From Candidatus Sulfotelmatobacter sp. (GTDB lineage Bacteria; Acidobacteriota; Terriglobia; Terriglobales; Acidobacteriaceae): a stretch of 5,569 bases of DNA. Positions 1 through 5,569 of the stretch are shown here, piece by piece. Each line of letters begins with the position of its first letter. Position 1 is the first letter of the stretch. The notes beneath the pieces were generated by a model, which did not search any database, had not been told where the DNA came from, and worked only from the letters and a program-made list of their open reading frames with translations. Where the stretch lies: the NCBI GenBank assembly GCA_030044775.1, contig JASICF010000514.1, positions 1-5,569 of the forward strand, given 5' to 3'. The position numbers were made by a program, and so were the translations under genes.

Positions 1-35
1 TTCCAGCGGGAAGGTCGGCACTGGTTCGCGAACGC

Positions 36-965
36 ATGGCGAACTTGAATCGCGATGCAGCCAAGTGGTCATTATACGAATTGAATGAAAGAGACGATGC
101 GCTGGTGAAAATAGACTGTGCAGATCGGGGAAATGTCGCTACCCGGTTGGTGCATGCAACCGACGAAGAGGCGGCGCGCACGCGCTTTGCTGAGTCCATC
201 GCCCGAGTTCGTCAGATTCTACCGAACTGCGAGGTCGCGCTTGTCTCGCCCGGGGAGATTGGGTTCCGCTGGCGGGGGCTGGAGTTTGCTCGCGCGCGGC
301 TGGGGTGTATTCCAGGGTCGTTCTGCAGGACTGAAGAAATCGTATATGGAGTTGGCGCGGAGGAGCGGGTCTTAGAGACTCGAAATGAAGCCGCTTTCGT
401 TGCCCTCGCCCATTCGCTGCGCGATGTGCGTCACCCTTATGGGCCGCGCCAGCATCCGCTGTGGCGTCTGCGCCCTGAAAGATGGCTCGAGTCGCTGGTA
501 GCCGCCGATGTAAGCATGATCGACGAGCGGTTGCAGCCTGCCTGCTGTTATTCACAGGTGCCTGCATTTTCGGCGGCTGATCGCGCTATGGTCGATGTGC
601 TGACGGCAACGCAGACCGGACGGCTCACGGTAGTGGAACTGAAAGCCGACGAAGACATTCATTTGCCGCTGCAAGGCGTGGACTACTGGTCGCGTGTGGA
701 GTGGCACCACGCACGCGGAGAGTTCCCGCAATTCGGATACTTCGGGGACCGCGAGTTATCACCGGAGAAACCATTACTGTTTCTGGTTGCGCCGGCCCTG
801 CATGTGCATCCCTCGACAGATACTCTCCTTCGCTACCTGTCGCCTGAAATTGACTGGGAGCTTGTGGGCATTGACGAGCACTGGCGCGAAGGAGTGAAAG
901 TCGTATTTCGGAAGCGATGCGGCAAAGCCCACGCAGCAGAGAGACTCCAGGCCCGTTCGGCATAG
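36..965 (+). CDS. Hypothetical protein with a PD-(D/E)XK nuclease-like C-terminal half (5' end uncertain)
   Basis: I recognise no named gene. From the ATG at 36 the protein has 309 residues. The N-terminal half (about 1-135) is mixed alpha/beta with no motif I know. The second half resembles a PD-(D/E)XK fold: a helix with Glu148 and Glu152 (PERWLE), then Asp187 (MVDVL), a strand ending in Glu201-Leu-Lys203 (VVELKA), and Gln213 in LPLQGVDYW. The D...ExK...Q order is the classic metal-dependent nuclease layout, also found in DUF91/NucS-like and restriction-type proteins. DNA cleavage is therefore an inference from the motif. No signal peptide or membrane segment is seen, so it is probably cytoplasmic. 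The start is doubtful: no Shine-Dalgarno lies just upstream of 36, and the frame stays open to the window edge (positions 3-35 read PAGRSALVRER). The gene may therefore be 5'-truncated by the window. It stops at TAG 963-965 and has no same-strand partner in view. Confidence 0.75.
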   Translation: MANLNRDAAKWSLYELNERDDALVKIDCADRGNVATRLVHATDEEAARTRFAESIARVRQILPNCEVALVSPGEIGFRWRGLEFARARLGCIPGSFCRTEEIVYGVGAEERVLETRNEAAFVALAHSLRDVRHPYGPRQHPLWRLRPERWLESLVAADVSMIDERLQPACCYSQVPAFSAADRAMVDVLTATQTGRLTVVELKADEDIHLPLQGVDYWSRVEWHHARGEFPQFGYFGDRELSPEKPLLFLVAPALHVHPSTDTLLRYLSPEIDWELVGIDEHWREGVKVVFRKRCGKAHAAERLQARSA

Positions 966-1187
966 CGGTGTAGCTTCCCGCAAGCGCTCTGCGAGTGCCT
1001 CTACACGCAAATCTCGCTTACGATACCCGCAGAGATGCAATCAGATTGGGCGGACGGCGCACCGCTATGGCAAAACAGCCGGCATTAACGGGCTACGCAG
1101 AAGGTGAACGACTGTACGGTTTGTTGGCCAACTTCCCGGTTTTGGTGACGGCTTTTTCTATTTTCGTAACAAACAAAACAAAGTGTT

Positions 1188-1215
1188 TTGCGGAACGCTC
1201 CAACTGCGCTAAGAT
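1188..1215 (+). promoter_or_regulatory. Candidate sigma70-type promoter for the peptidase gene
   Basis: TTGCGG (1188-1193) and TAAGAT (1210-1215) are separated by 16 bases. They match the -35 and -10 consensus at 3 and 4 of 6 positions. Initiation near 1222 would give a leader of roughly 70 bases before the ATG at 1291. The match is weak and the AT-rich DNA just upstream offers other possibilities, so this is only a candidate. Confidence 0.25.
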
Positions 1216-1279
1216 TCGCCGGTTTTCGGTCGAACACGGACAATCGATCCGTTGATGTTTCCCAAGTGCAAATACAACC

Positions 1280-1285
1280 AAGGAG
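1280..1285 (+). promoter_or_regulatory. Shine-Dalgarno site that fixes the peptidase start
   Basis: AAGGAG lies 5 bases before the ATG at 1291. This strong site decides the start: the in-frame TTG at 1252 and ATG at 1255 lie upstream of it, have no such site, and would put 12-13 charged or polar residues before the signal peptide. Confidence 0.85.
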
Positions 1286-1290
1286 ATCAC

Positions 1291-1365
1291 ATGGTCCGAA
1301 GATTCAGTACTTTCTTACCCAGGATTTTCGTCTTCGCTCTAACCTGCACCCTCCTCTGCCAGGCC
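1291..1365 (+). other. Signal peptide of the S53 peptidase
   Basis: Residues 1-25 have a basic start (MVRR), a further Arg at 11, and a hydrophobic core (residues 12-22: IFVFALTCTLL). They end in CQA before QSQ, a fair signal peptidase I site. The two cysteines (19 and 23) do not sit in a proper lipobox: the residue before each is Thr or Leu rather than Gly, Ala or Ser. A lipoprotein is therefore unlikely. Confidence 0.8.
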
Positions 1366-3945
1366 CAATCGCAACTGCTCACAAAACACGTTCGTGATGC
1401 GGTGATGAATGGGCAGGCGCAGTTGATCGGCCAACTCCCGCCAAACCAGATTCTGCGCTTCGATATGGTTCTGCCTCTGCGTGATCGCGCAGGGCTGCAA
1501 AGTTTTCTGCAAGAACTTTACGATCCCTCCAGCACGTCCTTCCATCAGTTCCTCAAGCCGCAGGAATTTACTGCCAGGTTCGGCCCCAGCCAGGAAGATT
1601 GGGACGCCCTGGTTGCTTTCGCGAAGGCCAACGGTTTCGAAGTCATCGGTGGAACCCGCGACAGCAGGGATCTGTGGCTCACGGGCACTGTTGCCAACAT
1701 TGAGAAAGCCTTGCATGTGAATCTGGGCATTTATCAGGACCCCACCGAAGACCGGCAATTCTTTGCTGTGGACCGCGAGCCCACCGTAGACCTACCGTTC
1801 CAGCTCTGGCACATCACCGGTTTGGATAACGATTCCAAGCCGCATCCCCTGTATGTGAAGAAGAGCGACTACGCGAGGGCGCATGGGATTGATCCCAACA
1901 AGGTCATAACTCATGCCACTACCGGTTCCGGCCCGTCGTCTTCCTTCCTTGGAAGCGACATGCGCGCAGCTTATTACGGCGGAACGGCGCTCACCGGTTC
2001 GGGCCAGAACCTCGCGCTGTTCGAGTTCGCCGGTACCGATCTGTCTGATCTTTCCACCTATTACAAAAACGCTGGGCAAACGGAGCCTTTCACTCCCACT
2101 CTTATTTCCACCGGCGGGTTCGGCACGAGTTGCGTCGACAGCGGCAGCAGCGCGTGCGACGATACCGAGCAGACCCTCGACATGACCCAGTTCATGGGTA
2201 TGGCCCCGGGCGCCAACATGCTCTACATGTACGTTTGCGGCGATGTCTTGGCGAATGGATCGGGAAACATCAGCGATACCGCTTGCATCAGCGCGATGGT
2301 TACCGATACGGACGCTCCCTTATCCATGCAGATCAGCTGCTCGTGGGGCTGGACACCGGCTGACCCCAGCACGCTCGATCCATATTTTGAGCAGATGGCT
2401 TCGCAAGGCCAGAATTTCTTTGCCGCATCCGGCGACAGTCAGGCCTGGTCTTCGTCGAACGAGGCGTGGCCGGCGGACGATGCTAACATCGTCTCGGTCG
2501 GTGGCACGGACCTGACAACTTCCAGCGCAGCCGGCCCATGGGCTTCGGAAACCGCCTGGGTAGACAGCGGCGGTGGCGTTTCTCCAGACGACATCGCGAT
2601 CCCCTCCTGGCAAACGGGTGCGGATAGCTGCTCCGGTTGTTCAAAGACGCTTCGGAACGGCCCTGACGTTTCAGGCAACGCGAACTTCACCTATTACGTC
2701 TGCGCCGACCAAACCACCTGTACGGCGAACGAATACGGTGGCACCAGCTTTGCCACGCCGATGTGGGCAGGCTACCTGGCTTTGGCCAATCAGCAGGCAG
2801 CGGCCAACGGCAAAACGATCGGATACATCAATCCCACCCTTTACCCGGCTGCCGAGGGATCAAGCTACAGCACGATCCTCCACGACATCGCCAGCGGAAG
2901 CTGCGGCAAATACTCGGCGGCAACGGGCTTCGACCTGTGTACCGGATGGGGCAGTCCCAACACGACCGGAATGATTAACCTGCTGGCTCCCACGTCGACG
3001 TCGCCGAGCTTTACGCTTTCGGCTTCGCCGAGCAGCTTGACTGTGACGCAGGGAAGCAGCGGCACCAGCACGATCAGCGTGACGGACGTCGGCGGATTCA
3101 CTGGCAGCGTAACGCTGGCTGCATCCGGCTTGCCGAGCGGAGTGACCGCGACGTTCGGCACCAACCCGACAACCGGAACCAGCGTGCTGACTCTTACAGC
3201 GAGCAGCACTGCCACGACCGGATCGGCTACGGTTACGATCACAGGAACCTCCGGCACGTTGACCGCAACCACAACGATTGCCCTGACGGTGAGTTCAAGC
3301 ACTTCGCCGGCGTTCAGCGTCAGCGCCTCGCCCACATCGGTGACCGTAACTCAGGGCAGCAGCGGCACCAGCACGATTACCGTGAGCAGTACGGGCGGCT
3401 TCGACTCAGCAACTACGTTGAGCGCGTCCGGTTTGCCCTCGGGTGTAACCGCAACGTTCTCCACCAACCCGGTCACTCCGCCGGCAAACGGCAGCGCGAC
3501 CTCAACTCTTACGCTAACTGCTTCCGCGAGCGCCACAGTTGGCGCGGCTACGGTGACGATCACCGGAACTTCGGGATCAACCAGTCACAGCACGACGATC
3601 TCGCTGACGGTTAACGCGTCAAGCTCGTCGCCAAACTTCACCATGTCTCTGTCGCCGTCATCGTTCACAATCGATGACAACGGCAGCGTAAACACAACTC
3701 TCACCCTTACCAGCGTGGGCGGATTCAGCGGATCGGTGACGTTGAGCGTGAATGAATTCCCGACCGACGTTTCGGCAACCGCGTCGTCCAACCCCGTACG
3801 GGTGCCGAAGAATGGCACCGCGACCGCGACCATCACCTGGAGCGCTTCTCGCAGGGCGCCTACAGGAACAACTACGATTGAGCTCATTGGGACTTCCGGC
3901 TCGACCGAAAACGAGATCCCCGTTACGATTACAGTTGCACCGTGA
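1291..3945 (+). CDS. Secreted sedolisin (S53) serine-carboxyl peptidase, pro-kumamolisin type, with three Ig-like repeats
   Basis: This 884-residue precursor is predicted to be exported and to cleave proteins outside the cell. Sedolisins are typically acid-active and self-activating. The order is: signal peptide (1-25; MVRR, hydrophobic core, likely cut after CQA); pro-kumamolisin activation domain (about 45-185); S53 catalytic domain (about 215-568); three repeats (571-884). Catalytic residues fit the family: Glu293 and Asp297 in TEQTLD, Asp382 in AASGDS (oxyanion position), and Ser486 in GGTSFATP. The calcium site at the end of the domain is present: Asp532-Ile533, then GFD at 546-548 before CTGWGSP. 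Oddities are Gln where the usual GDSG has its second Gly, and eleven cysteines in the catalytic domain, which suggest disulfides. The repeats contain no cysteine. No LPXTG, transmembrane anchor or sorting domain follows the repeats, so release or loose surface attachment is likely. The family assignment is firm; the substrate is unknown. Confidence 0.95.
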   Translation: MVRRFSTFLPRIFVFALTCTLLCQAQSQLLTKHVRDAVMNGQAQLIGQLPPNQILRFDMVLPLRDRAGLQSFLQELYDPSSTSFHQFLKPQEFTARFGPSQEDWDALVAFAKANGFEVIGGTRDSRDLWLTGTVANIEKALHVNLGIYQDPTEDRQFFAVDREPTVDLPFQLWHITGLDNDSKPHPLYVKKSDYARAHGIDPNKVITHATTGSGPSSSFLGSDMRAAYYGGTALTGSGQNLALFEFAGTDLSDLSTYYKNAGQTEPFTPTLISTGGFGTSCVDSGSSACDDTEQTLDMTQFMGMAPGANMLYMYVCGDVLANGSGNISDTACISAMVTDTDAPLSMQISCSWGWTPADPSTLDPYFEQMASQGQNFFAASGDSQAWSSSNEAWPADDANIVSVGGTDLTTSSAAGPWASETAWVDSGGGVSPDDIAIPSWQTGADSCSGCSKTLRNGPDVSGNANFTYYVCADQTTCTANEYGGTSFATPMWAGYLALANQQAAANGKTIGYINPTLYPAAEGSSYSTILHDIASGSCGKYSAATGFDLCTGWGSPNTTGMINLLAPTSTSPSFTLSASPSSLTVTQGSSGTSTISVTDVGGFTGSVTLAASGLPSGVTATFGTNPTTGTSVLTLTASSTATTGSATVTITGTSGTLTATTTIALTVSSSTSPAFSVSASPTSVTVTQGSSGTSTITVSSTGGFDSATTLSASGLPSGVTATFSTNPVTPPANGSATSTLTLTASASATVGAATVTITGTSGSTSHSTTISLTVNASSSSPNFTMSLSPSSFTIDDNGSVNTTLTLTSVGGFSGSVTLSVNEFPTDVSATASSNPVRVPKNGTATATITWSASRRAPTGTTTIELIGTSGSTENEIPVTITVAP
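3001..3942 (+). repeat. Three tandem Ig-like repeats in the peptidase C-terminus
   Basis: Three units lie end to end: 3001-3303 (101 residues), 3304-3627 (108) and 3628-3942 (105). Each starts with SP-(S/A/N)-F and carries a T-(V/I) strand, a GGF motif before S-x-T-L, an L/F-P-S/T-(G/D)-V turn, an NP turn and a closing (T/I)GTSG strand. This pattern is typical of bacterial Ig-like beta-sandwich repeats on secreted enzymes. Units 1 and 2 are closest and share an exact 20-base stretch (3055-3074 and 3358-3377) at 303-bp spacing. Units 2 and 3 share a six-residue insertion after the NP turn that unit 1 lacks. Unit 3 is the most diverged. The likely role is a spacer or binding to a surface or polymer; this is inferred. 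Confidence 0.85.
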
Positions 3946-3971
3946 CGGATAGATCGTTCTCTGAAAGAAAA

Positions 3972-3995
3972 GAGCCGGCCCGAAGGGGCCGGCTC
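3972..3995. terminator. Bidirectional intrinsic terminator between convergent genes
   Basis: GAGCCGGCCC (3972-3981) pairs perfectly with GGGCCGGCTC (3986-3995) around a GAAG loop, giving a 10-bp GC-rich stem. On the plus strand it is followed by GATTTTC, a short T-tract, 26 bases after the peptidase stop. On the minus strand the same hairpin is followed by TTTTCTTTC, a better T-tract, so it can also end the minus-strand operon that stops at 4080. Confidence 0.85.
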
Positions 3996-4025
3996 GATTT
4001 TCGTGGCGGTTGGTGCTCGCGGGGG

Positions 4026-4046
4026 GGACAGCCGCCTCGGCTGTCC
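4026..4046. repeat. REP-like inverted repeat
   Basis: GGACAGCCG (4026-4034) and CGGCTGTCC (4038-4046) form a perfect 9-bp stem with a CCT loop. A G-run (4021-4027) lies at its left edge. A smaller stem, CGGCG/CGCCG (4046-4050 and 4059-4063), follows at once. There is no T-tract on the plus strand, so it is not a standard second terminator. Its form fits a dispersed extragenic palindrome, but copy number cannot be judged from this window. Confidence 0.45.
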
Positions 4047-4079
4047 GGCGGGGCGAAGCGCCGCATCGAAATCGCCGAC

Positions 4080-4592
4080 CTAGGAGTCCTTCCACCCTCC
4101 CAACAATCGCCGCACGTCGACTATTTGTCCCAAGTGATACGCGTTGTGATCGGCAATCAGTAATGCCTCGCGCAAAATCGTTTGCCCATCGCCCCAGGGA
4201 ATTCGCGCATACAAGTCCGTCTTTGGGTTCGCGACCAACTCTTGCATCGCCTTAAGGTCTTTGCGAAATTGCTGAATGCTCTTGTTCCACACGGCAGAGC
4301 TGGCTGGCCCTTCGCTTTCCGGCCAATATCCTTCCGGCCACTTCGGAGACTCGTGCTTAGGGTTGCGGCTGAACTCAAGAATATCCCACTGCGCAATCCG
4401 CAAATGTTCGAGGAGCATCCACGCCGAGTGCGGCAGGCCATCCGGCTTTACGCCGCGAAGATTTTCGGGCACATCTGTAACGACATCTCCGAATTTTGCG
4501 TGCGCTCCGCCGCCGTCGAGCAGGTACACCAGATGTTCTCGCAGTTGTCTGTCGTTCCCGCTCGCGGCTGCCGCTTTACGCTTCGTTGCCAT
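4080..4592 (-). CDS. DinB/YfiT-fold family protein
   Basis: This 170-residue protein fits the DinB-like four-helix-bundle superfamily, whose members bind a metal through three histidines. Some act as thiol-dependent transferases or hydrolases; many have no known function. The likely ligands are His63 in LLEHLRIAQWDI, and His149 and His153 in HNAYHLGQIV, the family's usual C-terminal motif. A tryptophan/proline-rich stretch (about 83-102) lies between the helices. The N-terminus is lysine/alanine-rich and the protein is probably cytoplasmic. I chose the ATG at 4592 because GAGG lies 6 bases upstream, within AGGAGAAAGAGG (4610-4599). A longer frame to 4649 starts inside the upstream gene and lacks that support. 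The start overlaps the end of the UvrC-like gene by 17 bp, which implies one transcript and translational coupling. The name is a fold label: this is not DNA polymerase IV. The substrate is unknown. Confidence 0.88.
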   Translation of the reverse strand: MATKRKAAAASGNDRQLREHLVYLLDGGGAHAKFGDVVTDVPENLRGVKPDGLPHSAWMLLEHLRIAQWDILEFSRNPKHESPKWPEGYWPESEGPASSAVWNKSIQQFRKDLKAMQELVANPKTDLYARIPWGDGQTILREALLIADHNAYHLGQIVDVRRLLGGWKDS

Positions 4593-5569
4593 CTCGTGCC
4601 TCTTTCTCCTGAAGTTCGCCAAGCGGAGTGGCCTGGACAGGCCCTGCATCCTCCGGCTTCTCGCCTCTTAAGACGCGGCCGATGCCGCGAACGATGCGGC
4701 GCATGGGAAAAATATTTTTTTCGTCGGCTAGGAAGATCTCGCCAACTCTTGTGCCGCGGTAGAACCAGCGCTTCAACAGTGCGAGGTGCTCCATCGTCTC
4801 GCTGGCTGATTTCGCCGGACTGGAGGGAAATGAATCCAACGCCGCTTGCACTCTTGATTCCATGGATTGCGATTTCGCCTGCTCTGCGGGCTGAATCGAG
4901 AACACCACGGGACCGGAAATCGCGCCCCGTTCCACGTGGAAGAATTTCACCGAGTCCGCAAGCTCGCTCGGTTGAATGATCAGAGCTGACAGGCGGTCGA
5001 TCCGGCGAACGACTTCCGGAAACTGGCTGACGACCGGCTTCAACTTCTCTAAACGCACGTGAATCGCGGCTGCATCTTCGAAAGCCAGCTTCGCCGATGC
5101 GGCGTCGCGCTGAGCGGAGAACGCGCGCACCAACGATTCTCCGCCCGATTTAAAATAGTTTTGCACGCGTTCGACTTCGGCAGAATATTCCTCGTCGGTG
5201 CATCCCTTGAAACAAGGTGCCAGACACATTTTCATTTCGGAGTAAATGCAGCCGGGGAACTTGGGGTCGGGGTGCAGGTCATCGACGCAGCGCCGCATCT
5301 TGAAAAAATCCAACGAGTCGTTCATGAACTTCTCGGCGACCATGCGCGATCGAAACGGCCCGTAGTAGAGCGCTCGTCCATTGAGCCGGCCGAGGCGCGT
5401 CGTAATCGAAGCTCGCGGGTATTCGTTTTCCAGGTGCAACTTGACGAGCGGGGCGAAGCGGAAGCGCAGACGCTTTGCGTAAGTTTGCGGGAACGTTTCC
5501 CGGAGCAACCGATAGAGCAGAAAACCCGATTCGAAATCCGATCCGGTCAGCGCGTATTCAATCGAGCGC
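4576..5569 (-). CDS. UvrC-related GIY-YIG/UVR-domain protein lacking the RNase H-like nuclease domain (N-terminus outside window)
   Basis: The frame is open to the right edge; about 330 C-terminal residues are visible. It begins in what looks like the end of a GIY-YIG endonuclease domain (EYALTGSDFES, then LLYRLLRE). The Glu at 5530-5532 sits where UvrC has its metal-binding Glu. Next comes the UvrC-type stretch RALYYGPFRSR, then a Cys cluster of form C-x12-C-x7-C-x3-C (codons at 5287, 5248, 5224, 5212), with a fifth Cys at 5200. E. coli UvrC binds a 4Fe-4S cluster through a similar set. A UVR helix pair follows (5038-5109, LAFEDAAAIHVRLEKLK), as used to contact UvrB. The last 160 or so residues do not show the RNase H-like domain or its acidic triad. 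This resembles stand-alone or DnaQ-fused UvrC-like proteins rather than full UvrC. A role in DNA repair is inferred. A TTG at 5508 is not a credible start, because conserved sequence continues upstream of it. Confidence 0.85.
   Translation of the reverse strand, partial: RSIEYALTGSDFESGFLLYRLLRETFPQTYAKRLRFRFAPLVKLHLENEYPRASITTRLGRLNGRALYYGPFRSRMVAEKFMNDSLDFFKMRRCVDDLHPDPKFPGCIYSEMKMCLAPCFKGCTDEEYSAEVERVQNYFKSGGESLVRAFSAQRDAASAKLAFEDAAAIHVRLEKLKPVVSQFPEVVRRIDRLSALIIQPSELADSVKFFHVERGAISGPVVFSIQPAEQAKSQSMESRVQAALDSFPSSPAKSASETMEHLALLKRWFYRGTRVGEIFLADEKNIFPMRRIVRGIGRVLRGEKPEDAGPVQATPLGELQEKEARDGNEA
4599..4610 (-). promoter_or_regulatory. Ribosome binding site of the DinB-like gene, inside the upstream gene
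   Basis: Read on the minus strand, AGGAGAAAGAGG ends 6 bases before the ATG at 4592. The proximal GAGG is at the best spacing; the distal AGGAG is 13 bases away. The site lies in the last codons of the UvrC-like gene, so ribosomes finishing that gene could restart here. Confidence 0.65.

Larger units (their letters stand above)
966..1290. other. Non-coding gap upstream of the peptidase gene
   Basis: These 325 bases lie between the stop of the PD-(D/E)XK-like gene and the peptidase start. A short frame at 995-1255 exists but has no ribosome site, no recognisable composition and no family resemblance, so I treat the stretch as non-coding. It holds a weak stem-loop just after the upstream stop (968-1006, no T-tract), a perfect 10-bp palindrome GTTGGCCAAC at 1123-1132, and an AT-rich block at about 1152-1190. 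That block ends in a small hairpin: CAAAACA at 1174-1180 pairs with TGTTTTG at 1184-1190. A promoter candidate and the peptidase ribosome site follow. This is probably the control region of the peptidase gene. Confidence 0.6.

Noticed and set aside
968..1006. Possible terminator after the left-hand gene (GTGTAG/CTACAC with an inner GCGCT/AGTGC stem)
   Set aside because: The outer stem is short, the inner stem has a G-T pair, and no T-tract follows. It is too weak to call.
995..1255. Open frame of 86 codons on the plus strand in the gap before the peptidase
   Set aside because: It has no ribosome site, no recognisable domain, and overlaps the likely promoter region.
1354..1362. Lipoprotein cleavage site at Cys23 of the peptidase
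   Set aside because: The residues before the Cys (TLL) do not fit a lipobox, and signal peptidase I cleavage after CQA is a better fit.
2865..3335. Minus-strand frames opposite the peptidase repeats (also 3351-3563 and 3585-3887)
   Set aside because: The Val/Leu-rich translations simply mirror the Thr/Ser-rich codons of the repeats on the other strand. They look hydrophobic but are not genes.
3001..3942. Tandem repeats considered as a CRISPR array or minisatellite
   Set aside because: The units are about 300 bp, in frame, and conserved at the protein level. They are protein domains.
4593..4649. Longer start for the DinB-like gene
   Set aside because: The extra 19 residues lie inside the UvrC-like gene, and the ATG at 4592 has a proper ribosome site. 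The family fold does not need the extension.
4182..4979. Long plus-strand frame of 265 codons opposite the DinB-like and UvrC-like genes
   Set aside because: It is antisense to two well-supported genes, rich in Arg/Ser/Pro as expected of a shadow frame, and has no family features.

Overview
This window looks like ordinary chromosomal DNA from a moderately GC-rich bacterium. A member of the Acidobacteriota is my best guess. That is an inference from the gene types: a secreted sedolisin with C-terminal Ser/Thr-rich repeats, a DinB-fold protein, and a conserved orphan PD-(D/E)XK-like protein. There is no rRNA or other marker to prove it. I see no transposase, integrase, tRNA, CRISPR array or phage gene.

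Layout. (1) Positions 36-965, plus strand: a hypothetical protein whose C-terminal half carries a PD-(D/E)XK nuclease-like signature. Its frame is open to the left edge, so its true start may lie outside the window. (2) Positions 966-1290: a non-coding gap with a short AT-rich block, a few small symmetric elements and a weak promoter candidate. It leads into a strong Shine-Dalgarno site. (3) Positions 1291-3945, plus strand: a large secreted serine-carboxyl peptidase (S53/sedolisin, pro-kumamolisin type). It has a signal peptide, a propeptide, a catalytic domain with the Glu/Asp/Asp/Ser set intact, and three tandem Ig-like repeats of about 100 residues. (4) Positions 3946-4079: the convergent intergenic gap, with a near-perfect bidirectional terminator hairpin and a second, REP-like hairpin. 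(5) Positions 4080-4592, minus strand: a DinB/YfiT-fold protein with a three-histidine metal site. (6) Positions 4576-5569, minus strand, running off the right edge: a UvrC-related protein. It has the end of a GIY-YIG domain, a Cys cluster like the iron-sulfur site of UvrC, and a UVR helix pair, but no RNase H-like nuclease domain.

How the genes relate. The minus-strand pair overlaps by 17 bp and is almost certainly co-transcribed from a promoter beyond the right edge. The UvrC-like gene comes first and the DinB-like gene second. The protease is a stand-alone unit with its own leader and terminator, and probably supplies acid-tolerant extracellular proteolysis. The left-hand gene has no evident link to the others. 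No new multi-gene system is evident. The points most worth a second look are the UvrC-like protein without its second nuclease domain and its coupling to a DinB-fold gene, the orphan PD-(D/E)XK protein, and the repeat tail and unusual cysteine content of the peptidase.
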